NCBI GenBank assembly: GCA_030524745.1
Contig: JAUNGC010000001.1
Coordinates: 124,001-188,000, forward strand
Origin: Eubacteriales bacterium
GTDB taxonomy: Bacteria; Bacillota; Clostridia; Lachnospirales; Lachnospiraceae
DNA: 64,000 nt
Reading direction: 5' to 3'
Numbering within the stretch: the stretch's first letter is position 1; each line of letters starts with the position of its first letter. Below the pieces are notes generated by a model. That model was not told the DNA's origin. It did no database searches and saw only the letters and a list, made by a program, of their open reading frames with translations. Made by a program: the position numbers and the translations under genes. Of the stretch, positions 1 to 8,717 are shown piece by piece.

Positions 1-2342
1 AGCGCAGAAAACCCAAAGCCGAACAGGGTAACCGCCAGACAAAGGCCGGCCATCAAAAACAAAGAAATATGAAAATTCACCCGCATGATGCCGATATCAG
101 AAAACAACAGACTCAAAAGCGGATTGACGGCTATTTTCCCCAAAACACAGCCCAGAGCAGCCCCTGACAGAAGCACCGGGAAAAAACTCCACGCGGTCTG
201 CAGCACCAGTTGTCCGGTGGTAAATCCGATGGCTTTGTAAATCCCCAGTTCCTGTCTTTTACGAACCAGCATCTGACGGATCACCAGATGCAGCGTCAGG
301 GCAATGACGCCGGCCGTCACAAACGTAATCACGATTACCAGAATGCCTACGATCTCCCGGTAAATTCCCATGGCCGCTTCGATTTCCTTTTTATGGTTCT
401 GCACGTCTGCGGCCTGCCCGCTGTATTTCTTCATTTCTTCCGTAAAATGCCCGTAAACCGGCTCATCCTCACCTTCCGCCGTTTTTCCGAAAACCCGGCT
501 GTCCTGTAAGTATACCGCAATATATGCCGGCTGGTATTGCGGAACCAAAATGCGGTAGCCGTCCTGCGTCAGAGCCGCATCACGCCCCAGATAATTGGAA
601 CTGCTCAAAAGTCCGGTAATCAGATACTGCGCTTCTCTCCCATCCTTTTTGAGCACAATTTCATCTCCCACTTCCACACCCAGTTCTTTTGCCATCAGTC
701 CGCCGATCGCGGTTTCGTTTTCATATTCGGGAAAACGGCCCGCAAAAATAAGATCCTGATACTCATAATCGCCGAACTGATCGGTCACATAGCACTGCAG
801 TTCCTGATCCTGCGCGGTATACACCGGGTCATTTAAGAAAAAGAACGCCTTTCGGACCTCCGGCATTTCCCGGATTTTCTCCAGCAATTTTGCAGCGCTC
901 TCCGCATCCGCGCAGGTGACAGACGCATCCCACATTTCTCCCGCCGTCAGTCTGGCAAAGGAATCGAAGTCGCGCACAATATTGTCATACATCGCCCCTG
1001 CAAAAACCGCGGCAAAGCTGATCGCCGCTACGATCAGACCTGTGAGCAGATTCTGTCTGCCGTTCTGCAAAAGGCTTTTCGCGGAAAGAAGCAAAGACAG
1101 ACTTCCTCTGCTTTGATCCAGCGGCAGCGGATTTTTCCGGAAACTGTGGGTTAACATTCCGCTCCGCAGCGCCTCCAGCACGGAAAGCCGCCGCGCCTTT
1201 TTGGAGGAAAAAAAGGATACCAGAGAAACGGCTGTCTGCACGAATAAAAACGTCCATGCCGCACAGACGATATCAAAACCCTGCTTCCAGACAATGCCTG
1301 TCTGAACGGCAAACATCCGGGAAGCCAGGGGCAAAATCAGATAGGAGCACAAAATTCCCGGAACGGTTCCCGCAAGCCCGATCACCAGAAACTGCAGCCA
1401 TATGGATGCGGTAAGCGCGCCGCCCGTATATCCGATGGCTTTGAGCGCGCCGATATTGGTCATCTCTTCCTCAATGCTGTTTTTAATCCAGAAATGCACC
1501 ACAATCAGCCCAATCACCACTACAATCAGGGAAAAAGCGACAATCATCAGCGCTCCCATGGAAGAGGTCACTGTCCGCGCGCTCTTAATCAACTCATAAA
1601 AAACGGAATCGTACAGCCTGTCATCCCCCGAAAGCTGCGGCTGATGACGTGCACAGAAGCCCTCTCCGTCCGCTCCTTCCTGCAGCTGTACAAAAAACAG
1701 ACTTCCGTCCTGCCTCCCGCCGAAGTGTTCCGACAATTCTTCATAACCGCCCCCATCCAGAATCAGCCCGATTGTGGAGGTATAAATGGTCGCCAGAAAG
1801 GTTTCTTCAAAAAATCCCGCCACCGTATAGGTAAAGCTTTCCTCTTCTCTTCCGGCTAAAGAAACTGTCAGCGTAAAGGAATCCCCTGTCTCGTAGCCGC
1901 CTCCCGTATGAAACAGATAAGGCAGATAAACCGGACGCTCCACCGTCTCCTGCATTTTCTCCACATATGCCACGCGGCCGATTGTCTGCGCATCCGACGC
2001 GTTTAACATGACATAATTTCTGGCAAATTCATTTTCCGCATATTCGCAGCGTCCCGGAAGCATCAGCGCCGGGCGCCGTTCCATTCCTTTTGCCTGACCG
2101 TCCTCTGACAGTTCCGCCCAAAACCCGTCCAGCCATGCCTCATCCGTCTCCTGCACGGCGAAAATCACATCCGCGCTGTTTAACTGTTTTGCTCTGCGGT
2201 CAAAATTGCCGTCATAGTTGCGCCAGGTGACAAGCCCCAGATTCAACAGCATGGCGGCGATCAAAATCATGCTCCCGAAAGAGAATACCTGGCCCCTGTC
2301 CTTCAAAAACCTTGCGGCGGTAAGATTCCATATCTTTCCCAT
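1..2342 (-). CDS. FtsX/MacB-like ABC transporter permease, partial (C-terminus off left edge)
   Basis: About 780 codons are visible on the minus strand, open to the window edge, so the last residues are missing. The protein starts MGKIWNLTAARFL and has one membrane helix near residues 15-35, then a large extracytoplasmic part. It ends with several hydrophobic segments, including the FtsX-type signature RKRQELGIYKAIGF near residue 695. Large two-block FtsX permeases of this kind work with a LolD/MacB-type ATPase to move or sense envelope molecules such as lipids or antimicrobial peptides. The start ATG lies 2 nt after the stop of the ATPase gene, so the two are surely cotranscribed. The substrate cannot be told from the sequence. 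Confidence 0.85.
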   Translation of the reverse strand, partial: MGKIWNLTAARFLKDRGQVFSFGSMILIAAMLLNLGLVTWRNYDGNFDRRAKQLNSADVIFAVQETDEAWLDGFWAELSEDGQAKGMERRPALMLPGRCEYAENEFARNYVMLNASDAQTIGRVAYVEKMQETVERPVYLPYLFHTGGGYETGDSFTLTVSLAGREEESFTYTVAGFFEETFLATIYTSTIGLILDGGGYEELSEHFGGRQDGSLFFVQLQEGADGEGFCARHQPQLSGDDRLYDSVFYELIKSARTVTSSMGALMIVAFSLIVVVIGLIVVHFWIKNSIEEEMTNIGALKAIGYTGGALTASIWLQFLVIGLAGTVPGILCSYLILPLASRMFAVQTGIVWKQGFDIVCAAWTFLFVQTAVSLVSFFSSKKARRLSVLEALRSGMLTHSFRKNPLPLDQSRGSLSLLLSAKSLLQNGRQNLLTGLIVAAISFAAVFAGAMYDNIVRDFDSFARLTAGEMWDASVTCADAESAAKLLEKIREMPEVRKAFFFLNDPVYTAQDQELQCYVTDQFGDYEYQDLIFAGRFPEYENETAIGGLMAKELGVEVGDEIVLKKDGREAQYLITGLLSSSNYLGRDAALTQDGYRILVPQYQPAYIAVYLQDSRVFGKTAEGEDEPVYGHFTEEMKKYSGQAADVQNHKKEIEAAMGIYREIVGILVIVITFVTAGVIALTLHLVIRQMLVRKRQELGIYKAIGFTTGQLVLQTAWSFFPVLLSGAALGCVLGKIAVNPLLSLLFSDIGIMRVNFHISLFLMAGLCLAVTLFGFGFSA

Positions 2343-2344
2343 TC

Positions 2345-3103
2345 CTACCACCCCATTTCCCGAAGAAAATCATTCAGAAGCTGCTGGCGCTCTGGCTCCT
2401 CTGCGCCGCCGCTTCCCAGATTGCATTCCCCTCTGATCGCCCCGTCCTGCAAATAGACAACGCGGTTTCCTCTCCGCGCCGATTTCAGATCATGGGTAAC
2501 CATAACAATGCTCTGCCCCTGTTTATTTACGCTCTCCAGCACATCTAAAACCGCCTTCCCGGACGCCGAATTTAACTGTCCGGTGGGTTCATCCGCAAAC
2601 ACAATTTCAGGCCGGTTCATCAGCGCTCTGACGATCGCCGCGCGCTGCGCCTCCCCGCCGGAAAGCTGCGCCGGAAATTTCCGGATGAGCCTCTCGTCCA
2701 GGCCGACCTTTCCGAAAAGTTCCCTCGCCCGCTCCGCCAGTTCCCTGCGGTTATTGGAAAGCAGCAGTCCCGCCGTCATGGCGTTGTCCAGAAGGCTCAT
2801 ATTATCCAGCAAATACATCTGCTGAAATACAAAGCCGCAGTGCTTTCTGCGAAACACCGCCAGTTCGTCATTGCTGTAGTTTGAAATTTCCTCTCCCGCA
2901 AACACAATTTTTCCCAGCGTGGGTCGGTCCATGCCAGACAGCGCATACAGCAGGGTGGATTTTCCGGCACCCGAAGGTCCCATAATCACGGTAAAATCCC
3001 CTTTATAAATCTTCAGATCCAGATTTTTCAAAATATGCTGCTGTTCCCCGCCGCTTGAAAAAGTTTTACAAAGCTTCTCTGTTGACAAAATAACTTCTTT
3101 CAT
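2345..3103 (-). CDS. ABC transporter ATP-binding protein, LolD/MacB type
   Basis: The 252-residue nucleotide-binding protein carries Walker A GPSGAGKST (residues 42-50), a Q-loop in FVFQQ (about 94), the signature LSGGEAQ (147-153), Walker B IVFADEPTG (167-175) and an H-loop in VTHD. The family powers FtsX-like permeases, and the permease gene follows after 2 nt. A 177-bp gap separates the start from the upstream histidine kinase gene. That gap holds four phased TTAAG-like repeats, so this pair is a plausible target of the neighbouring two-component system. The start ATG is preceded by GGAGCAAG. Function as an ATPase is very likely; the transported molecule is unknown. Confidence 0.92.
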   Translation of the reverse strand: MKEVILSTEKLCKTFSSGGEQQHILKNLDLKIYKGDFTVIMGPSGAGKSTLLYALSGMDRPTLGKIVFAGEEISNYSNDELAVFRRKHCGFVFQQMYLLDNMSLLDNAMTAGLLLSNNRRELAERARELFGKVGLDERLIRKFPAQLSGGEAQRAAIVRALMNRPEIVFADEPTGQLNSASGKAVLDVLESVNKQGQSIVMVTHDLKSARRGNRVVYLQDGAIRGECNLGSGGAEEPERQQLLNDFLREMGW

Positions 3104-3204
3104 CTTATCTTGCTCCTTTCCAGGGCCTTTGCCGCTGCCGCATCTGCCGCGCCGGCGTAAAAAATTTTTGTCCCTCTGTATTCAGAAGCGTATCACAGAG
3201 AATC

Positions 3205-3241
3205 CTTAACAGTCTTTATCCGTTTCTTAACCAATCCTTAA
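3205..3241 (-). promoter_or_regulatory. Phased TTAAG direct repeats, putative response-regulator operator
   Basis: Read on the minus strand, TTAAG occurs at 3241-3237, 3230-3226 and 3209-3205, with a degenerate ATAAAG between the last two. The units are spaced 11, about 11 and about 10 bp apart, one helical turn each. OmpR-family regulators typically bind such tandem direct repeats. The array sits in the gap between the kinase gene and the ABC operon, upstream of the ATPase start. I could not assign a convincing -10 box to it. Confidence 0.5.
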
Positions 3242-3243
3242 TT

Positions 3244-3281
3244 ATGCGGCAATCCCGCCGTTTGCCGGGCTGTTGCCGCAT
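3244..3281 (-). terminator. Hairpin at the 3' end of the histidine kinase gene
   Basis: Nine-base perfect arms ATGCGGCAA (3244-3252) and TTGCCGCAT (3273-3281) enclose a smaller CCCG/CGGG stem. The hairpin overlaps the kinase stop codon and has no clear U-tract on the minus strand. It may attenuate rather than end transcription before the ABC operon. Confidence 0.35.
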
Positions 3282-4591
3282 CATGCCAGCTTTAAAAATA
3301 TTTCCGTACAAAATCCGTTCTCCGTATTGCGGCACAGCAATCTGCCGCCCATTCGGGAAATCAGATAATCCGCAATATACAGCCCAAGGCCCGCGCCGCT
3401 CTTTTTCTGCGCCCCCGCGCCGCGGTAATATTTCTGCGTCAGGCGGGGGAGTTCCTCTTCCGAAACGCCGGGGCCGAAATCCCCGATTTCAATTTTCAGC
3501 GCATCCTCTGTAAAAGCGAAGGAAACGCGGATTTGGGTGTCCGCGTATTTATAGGAATTGCTGAAAATATTGTCAAACACCTGCTGTAACCGGAGCGGAT
3601 CAAACACCAGCATGCATGCCGGTGCCTCCGGAATCAAAGCCCGCTTTAAATAATCGGCGGCGCCGAGCATCGAACAGAGCCTGTCGCTTCCGTATTCAGC
3701 CGTCGTGACGGACAGTTCCTGCAATTCTTCTAAAGTCGCATGAAACAGATCCGATATCATTCCGTCGATCTGCTCCGCCTTTTTGCGGATGACTGCCAGC
3801 TTCTCCCGTTCCCCTGCATCCTGCGCCGTCGCCTCCATCAGTTCGGAAACTGCCTGAATCGAAGCCACCGGCGTTTTAATATCATGGCTGAGTTTCGCCA
3901 CCAGTTCCTTTTTACTGCGGTCGGCCTCCTGCTCTTTGATGCGCGCCGCTTTTAATTCCTCCCGCATCAGATCAAAGCTTTCCGTAAATGGGCCAAAGAC
4001 ATTTTCCCGGTCCATCTGCAGCGGAAAATCCAGATCGCCTCCCGCCACGCGCACGGCAAAATCCCGGAGTTTATAAAACGGCAGAAAAATCTTACGTCGG
4101 ATATAGCAATAATATCCCACGCCCAGCGCAAGTTCCGCAAAGGAGATTCCCAGAAATAAAAAAAACAGATTCATCCGTTCCCTTTTTCTTAATCCGGATA
4201 AATCGTTATGAAAAATCACCTTCCCTTTCGACGGCATTTGGGCGTCCAGATCCACGATCGTATCCCGCGCCGCTATCGCCTCATGCAGCGTCAACGCTGT
4301 CCGGCCCTTTTCCGAACCGCCCTCTTTTAAAGCCTCAGCCTCCGCGTCCCGGCTGCTGTAAAGCGCCTGTCCGTCCTCATCCAGGATCGTATAGGCCACC
4401 CCCTGCGCCCGCAATGGAGCCTCAAAGTCCGCGCCGTCCTGCAGATCGTCCCACTGTGCCAAAGCCGACTGGACAACTTCATTGACCACGGTCATATCCA
4501 GCTTTTCCTCTTTGCCGCCGCACAAGGCTCCCGCCAAAAGCTGCAGCGCCGCAAATAACGCAATTAAAAGCAGTACCCCTCTGTTTTTCAT
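3281..4591 (-). CDS. Sensor histidine kinase
   Basis: This is a 436-residue membrane kinase. A membrane helix at about 5-24 and another at about 142-165 flank a sensor domain of about 115 residues outside the membrane. A HAMP-like linker (166-220) follows, then the H-box LSHDIKTPV with the phospho-acceptor His236. The ATPase domain has an N-box (NIFSNSYKYA) and G-boxes DFGPG and GAGLGL. It starts inside the stop of the response regulator gene (ATGA overlap), so the two are translated together. The long sensor domain distinguishes it from the short BceS-type kinases that usually partner FtsX transporters. Its signal is unknown. Confidence 0.92.
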   Translation of the reverse strand: MKNRGVLLLIALFAALQLLAGALCGGKEEKLDMTVVNEVVQSALAQWDDLQDGADFEAPLRAQGVAYTILDEDGQALYSSRDAEAEALKEGGSEKGRTALTLHEAIAARDTIVDLDAQMPSKGKVIFHNDLSGLRKRERMNLFFLFLGISFAELALGVGYYCYIRRKIFLPFYKLRDFAVRVAGGDLDFPLQMDRENVFGPFTESFDLMREELKAARIKEQEADRSKKELVAKLSHDIKTPVASIQAVSELMEATAQDAGEREKLAVIRKKAEQIDGMISDLFHATLEELQELSVTTAEYGSDRLCSMLGAADYLKRALIPEAPACMLVFDPLRLQQVFDNIFSNSYKYADTQIRVSFAFTEDALKIEIGDFGPGVSEEELPRLTQKYYRGAGAQKKSGAGLGLYIADYLISRMGGRLLCRNTENGFCTEIFLKLA

Positions 4592-5268
4592 CCTTTTGCT
4601 TCCTCAAAAATGTATCCCACGCCCCACACTGTCCGAATGAGCTGCGGTTCATTGGGATCGACTTCGATTTTCTCCCGCAGATGACGGATATGCACGTTAA
4701 GCGTCCCGTCCCCGGTGACGGAATCCTTCCACACTTCCGAAAACAGTTCCTCCTTCGGCACAACTCTTCCTCTGTTTTTCACCAGATAGCAAAGCAGTCT
4801 CTGTTCCATCGCCTTAAGCCTCAGCATTTCCCCGTCCAGCATAACTCTGCCCGTCCCGAAATCCACGGTCAGCCTGCCGTCAGACCAGTTATCGCCATCC
4901 GGCTGCGCGCAGCGCTTGAGCACCGCCCTGACCTTTGCCAGCAGAATGCTTAAGGAGCAGGGCTTTTGAATATAGTCGTCGCCTCCGATGTTTAAAGCCA
5001 GCAAAATATCATCGTCGCTCTGTCTCGCGCTGATAAACAGAATCGGAATGTCCGTCTTTTGACGCAGCCTGCGGCACAGGTCAAACCCGGAACTCTCCTG
5101 CAGATTGATATCCAGCAAAATCAGATCCGCCGTATTTTTTTCCAGAAACGAAAGACAGGCGGCGGCATCAAAAACCGCCGCCGCGCTGACCTGAAACAAA
5201 TTGAAATATTCTGCCGTGCTCTCTGCCAGAGGTCTTTCGTCGTCCACAATCAGACAATTGTAATGCAT
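4588..5268 (-). CDS. OmpR/PhoB-family response regulator
   Basis: A receiver domain with the predicted phosphorylated Asp in LLDINL (residue 53 of the short form) is followed by a winged-helix DNA-binding domain (VVPKEELFSEVW to RTVWGVGYIF). I chose the start MHYNCL at 5268 because the receiver fold begins there and a GAGGA sequence lies upstream. An in-frame ATG at 5292 would add eight charged residues (MKADEENG). The stop overlaps the kinase start by 4 nt. The folA gene ends 31-55 nt upstream, so the regulator could be read from the folate genes as well as from its own promoter. It probably controls the adjacent ABC operon. Confidence 0.92.
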   Translation of the reverse strand: MHYNCLIVDDERPLAESTAEYFNLFQVSAAAVFDAAACLSFLEKNTADLILLDINLQESSGFDLCRRLRQKTDIPILFISARQSDDDILLALNIGGDDYIQKPCSLSILLAKVRAVLKRCAQPDGDNWSDGRLTVDFGTGRVMLDGEMLRLKAMEQRLLCYLVKNRGRVVPKEELFSEVWKDSVTGDGTLNVHIRHLREKIEVDPNEPQLIRTVWGVGYIFEEAKG

Positions 5269-5322
5269 CCCGTTTTCCTCATCCGCCTTCATTCCATAAA
5301 GGGTTTGCCTTTTACCGTCCCG

Positions 5323-5814
5323 TTACTTTTTTCTCTCATACTTCAAAAAATGATAAGTCAGATCAAAATAATACTGTTCCTCGCTGTCCGCCGTAATTTC
5401 CCAGTCAGGATCGCTGTCCAGATCCGGAAAATACGCGTCCGCCTCATAGGCGTGATCGATTTTCGTCACATGGGCCACATCACAATAAGGCAGGAGCTGC
5501 TCATATACGCTGGTGCCGCCGATGATATAAATATCTTCACTTGGGTACTGCTTTAAGATTTCCAGCAGTTCTTCCACGGAATGCGCCACGACGGCATCCT
5601 TACATGCATAGTCGGGATTGCGGGTCAGCACCACGTTCGTTCTGTTTTTTAAGGGCTGGCCACCCGGGAAAGTGTCCATGGTCTTTCTGCCCAGCACCAC
5701 CACTTTGCCCGTCGTCTCCTGACGGAACATCTTGTGATCCGCTGGAATCCGCACCAGCAGATCCCCTTTATTGCCGATTGCCCAGTTTTCATCCACTGCC
5801 ACGATCAAATTCAT
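5323..5814 (-). CDS. folA: Dihydrofolate reductase
   Basis: At 163 residues this is a full-length DHFR. It reduces dihydrofolate to tetrahydrofolate with NADPH, regenerating the folate oxidised by thymidylate synthase. Family marks include the N-terminal MNLIVAVDENWAIGNKGDL segment, the NADPH-binding GRKTMDTFPGG and the IYIIGGTSVYEQLL strand-helix. The start follows AGGAGGAG by 5 nt, and the stop of thyA lies 12 nt upstream, so thyA and folA are coupled both in expression and in metabolism. Confidence 0.96.
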   Translation of the reverse strand: MNLIVAVDENWAIGNKGDLLVRIPADHKMFRQETTGKVVVLGRKTMDTFPGGQPLKNRTNVVLTRNPDYACKDAVVAHSVEELLEILKQYPSEDIYIIGGTSVYEQLLPYCDVAHVTKIDHAYEADAYFPDLDSDPDWEITADSEEQYYFDLTYHFLKYERKK

Positions 5815-5826
5815 TGCTCTCTCCTC

Positions 5827-6675
5827 CTAAACCGCAATCGGGATATCCTTAATCTGTTCTCCCGTCACATAGTCTTCCACCTTCACATCGTTTCTTGTAA
5901 ATTGGTAAAAATCATGAATCTCCGGATTGAGCCAGAACTTCGGCGCGGGATAGGGCTCTCTGGAAATCAGTTCTTTGATAATAGGCACATGCCGATCGTA
6001 AATGTGCGCGTCCGCAATCACATGCACCAGTTCTCCCGCCTCCATGCCGCATACCTGGGCCAGCATATGAACCAGCACCGCATACTGCACCACATTCCAG
6101 TTGTTGGCTGCCAGCACATCCTGGGAACGCTGGTTGAGCACCGCGTTCAGCGTCAGCTTTTCATGCCCCTTTTTCTGCGTCACATTGAAGGTCATGCTGT
6201 AAGCGCAGGGATAAAGATTCATTTCATGCAGATCCTGATGCACATAAATATTGGTCATGATCCGGCGGGAAAAAGGATTGTTTTTCAAATCATAAATCAC
6301 CCTGTCCACCTGATCGAACATGCCTTCCTTATACTGATGCTTCACGCCAAGCTGATAGCCGTAAGCCTTGCCGATGCTGCCGTCCGGATCCGCCCATTCG
6401 TCCCAGATATGGCTGTGCAGGTCGTTAATATTATTGGACTTTTGCTGCCAGATCCAGAGCATCTCGTCGGTCGCGCTCTTTAAGGCGGTGCGCCGAAGGG
6501 TCAGAAGCGGAAACTCTTTGGAAAGATCATACCGGTTGACCACGCCGAACTTCTTGATCGTATAAGCGGAAGCGCCGTCCGGCCAGTGCGGGCGCACCTT
6601 CTCTCCTTCCGTGCTGGTCCCGTTTTCCAGGATATCCTTACACATATTAATAAAAATCGTATCTGCCATGCTCAT
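5827..6675 (-). CDS. thyA: Thymidylate synthase (ThyA type)
   Basis: The 282-residue enzyme methylates dUMP to dTMP using methylene-tetrahydrofolate. It shows the Arg-rich phosphate motif PFSRRIMTNIY, the catalytic Cys in LYPCAYS, the NQRSQDVLAANNWN segment and the HIYDRH substrate loop. The loop after the catalytic Cys differs from the E. coli form (PCH), and FLGLPFN of E. coli corresponds to LAANNWN here. This suggests a divergent Firmicute/phage-like ThyA branch rather than a defect. The start ATG follows GAGGAGAGAACAGGCT. It lies between the MBL nuclease gene (35 nt upstream) and folA (12 nt downstream). Confidence 0.95.
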   Translation of the reverse strand: MSMADTIFINMCKDILENGTSTEGEKVRPHWPDGASAYTIKKFGVVNRYDLSKEFPLLTLRRTALKSATDEMLWIWQQKSNNINDLHSHIWDEWADPDGSIGKAYGYQLGVKHQYKEGMFDQVDRVIYDLKNNPFSRRIMTNIYVHQDLHEMNLYPCAYSMTFNVTQKKGHEKLTLNAVLNQRSQDVLAANNWNVVQYAVLVHMLAQVCGMEAGELVHVIADAHIYDRHVPIIKELISREPYPAPKFWLNPEIHDFYQFTRNDVKVEDYVTGEQIKDIPIAV

Positions 6676-6709
6676 AGCCTGTTCTCTCCTCTATCTTTCT
6701 TCCGTCTGC

Positions 6710-8311
6710 TTATTCCCATTTCTCACAGAGCGAATTGATCTGATCCGCAAACTTTGCCAGATCCTTGTTCGCCATGCCTTCGCTGCGTTTGATGATCGCC
6801 AGAAGCCGCTGGCCCGCCGCCAGAAGCCTCGCATATACGCCGCTGGCCGCCGTGCTCTTTCCTTTCTTCTTAACCGGTACAGGTTCCGCTTCATAGAGGA
6901 ACGCGTCCGCTGTCAGATCGAATACCGTGCCGCTGTAGGGCGCATAAGTCCGAAAACCGTATTCATCATGCAGACAGTTTGCAAAGGACATGGTCACCTG
7001 ATCTTCTCCGTGCACGATAAACACCCGCTGCGGCTTTTTCTCAAAGCCCTGCACCCACCGGATCAGCCCGTTTTTGTCCGCATGTCCGGACATCCCGGCC
7101 AGCGTCAGAATATGCGCGCGGACGTCCACGGTTTCTCCAAACAGCTTCATCTGGTCCGCGCCGTCCACCAGCGCGCGTCCCGGCGTTCCCACCGACTGAT
7201 ATCCCACAAAAAGAACCGTACACTCCGGCCGCCAGAGATTGTGCTTCAAATGATGGCGGATGCGCCCCGCATCACACATGCCAGAAGCGGAAAGAATGAC
7301 CTTCGGCGTCTCATCAAAATTGATCGCCTTCGACTCGTCGCTGGTGATGGACAGATGCAGGCCTTTAAAGCTGATCGGATTGACGCCCCGGTTGACCAGT
7401 TCCATCGCCTCTTCGTCAAAACAGCTTTTGTCGTTTCTGATAAAAATGCCGGTAGCTTCCACCGCCATCGGGCTGTCCACATACACCGGAAAATCGCCGT
7501 GATTTTTCACCAGTCCCTGTTCTTTGATGATCCGCAGAAAATACAGCATTTCCTGGGTTCTTCCCACCGCAAAGGAAGGAATCACCACATTGCCGCCCCT
7601 GTCAAAGGTCTCCTGCAGAATCTTTGACAACTCCGCCACATAGTCCGGACGCTCCGTTCCATGCAGCCGGTCGCCGTAGGTGGATTCCATAATCACGTAA
7701 TCCGCTTCCTTCGTCGTCTGAGGATCTTTCAGAAGCGGCTGATTGACATTGCCGATATCGCCGGAAAAAACAAGCTTTTTAGAAATCCCGTTTTCCTCTG
7801 CCCACACCTCTATGCTGGCGGATCCCAGCAGATGTCCCACATCCGTAAACCGGATCACAACGTCCTCACAGACCGTTATTTTTTCCCCGTAAGCGCAGGA
7901 TACAATCCTGGCGATCGTTTCCTCCGCGTCCTCCATCGTATAAAGGGGCACATGGGGCTCCACGCCGGAACTCCTTTTCGCTTTCCGGTTCTTCCACTCC
8001 GCTTCCTGCATCTGGATATGCGCGCAGTCCCGCAGCATGATGCTGCACAGATCCGCCGTCCCTTCCGTTGCAAAAATCTTCCCCCGAAAGCCCTTCGCAT
8101 ACAAGGACGGCAGCATGCCCGAATGATCGACGTGCGCATGGGTTAAAAGTACATAATCGATCATCGCCTCCTCCACCGGAAGCGGACAGTTTTCAAAAGT
8201 ATTCACGCCCTGTTCCATGCCGCAGTCCACCAGAATATGCGTCTTGCCGATCTCCAGATAATGACAGCTCCCCGTCACCTCATGGGCAGCGCCGATAAAC
8301 TGTAGTTTCAT
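6710..8311 (-). CDS. MBL-fold / beta-CASP RNA nuclease (YSH1-like)
   Basis: The 533-residue protein has the metallo-beta-lactamase motif HAHVDH at 58-63, further metal ligands in VGHLLGS and FSGDIG, a beta-CASP domain (ESTYGDR, PSFAVGRTQE, SASGMCDAGRIRHHL) and the C-terminal ligands GMSGHADKNG and VHGE. Proteins of this group are RNA exo- or endonucleases related to CPSF73/Ysh1, distinct from RNase J in layout. A tail from about residue 455 is Lys/Ala rich and may be a linker plus small helical domain. The start follows GGGAGGGAAATT. It heads the thyA-folA cluster. Confidence 0.9.
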   Translation of the reverse strand: MKLQFIGAAHEVTGSCHYLEIGKTHILVDCGMEQGVNTFENCPLPVEEAMIDYVLLTHAHVDHSGMLPSLYAKGFRGKIFATEGTADLCSIMLRDCAHIQMQEAEWKNRKAKRSSGVEPHVPLYTMEDAEETIARIVSCAYGEKITVCEDVVIRFTDVGHLLGSASIEVWAEENGISKKLVFSGDIGNVNQPLLKDPQTTKEADYVIMESTYGDRLHGTERPDYVAELSKILQETFDRGGNVVIPSFAVGRTQEMLYFLRIIKEQGLVKNHGDFPVYVDSPMAVEATGIFIRNDKSCFDEEAMELVNRGVNPISFKGLHLSITSDESKAINFDETPKVILSASGMCDAGRIRHHLKHNLWRPECTVLFVGYQSVGTPGRALVDGADQMKLFGETVDVRAHILTLAGMSGHADKNGLIRWVQGFEKKPQRVFIVHGEDQVTMSFANCLHDEYGFRTYAPYSGTVFDLTADAFLYEAEPVPVKKKGKSTAASGVYARLLAAGQRLLAIIKRSEGMANKDLAKFADQINSLCEKWE

Positions 8312-8385
8312 AATTTCCCTCCCGCTTCACTCTTTGCGAAACGCTATCCCCCAAACAGCGCATTCTTACAATTCTTACAATTAGT

Positions 8386-8414
8386 TTGAGTATACCATTT
8401 TTTTATGGTAAAGT
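8386..8414 (+). promoter_or_regulatory. Candidate sigma-70 promoter of the methyltransferase remnant
   Basis: TTGAGT (8386-8391) and TAAAGT (8409-8414) are separated by 17 bp, about 35 nt before the remnant's ATG. The match is moderate. Two tandem copies of ATTCTTACA lie just upstream (8363-8380). Confidence 0.4.
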
Positions 8415-8448
8415 ATAGGAAATTATCACAACCGGTGGAAATGGAATC

Positions 8449-8675
8449 ATGTACAGCGAATACGATGAGGAAAGATTTTTCGCAGAATATGCCAAAATGC
8501 CCCGCAGCCGGGAAGGACTGGCTGCCGCCGGAGAATGGCACCAGTTAAAGCCGCTTTTTCGCTGGAAGCAGTAGAAGAGGCCAGGCCCTCCGAAGAGATG
8601 CCTGGCCTCCCCTATATGAAGGACGAACTGCGCCGTCCCATGATGTTACTGGTAAAAGCGTCCGCAAAGAAATGA
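8449..8675 (+). pseudogene. Internally deleted class I SAM-dependent methyltransferase
   Basis: The first 41 codons (MYSEYDEERFFAEYAKM ... AGEWHQLKPLF) match the start of a common clostridial class I methyltransferase, which should continue with the SAM-binding LDLGCGxG motif. That motif is absent: a stop comes after RWKQ. In another frame, immediately after, a typical C-terminal end of the same family appears (PYMKDELRRPMMLLVKA, stop at 8673-8675). About 180 codons have therefore been lost by a clean internal deletion that also shifts the frame at about 8572. The gene is surely non-functional. The family assignment is from memory of typical sequences. Confidence 0.7.
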
Positions 8676-8717
8676 GCGCTATGGCGTCATCTGCCGGACA
8701 CTCCGTTATGTTATGAG

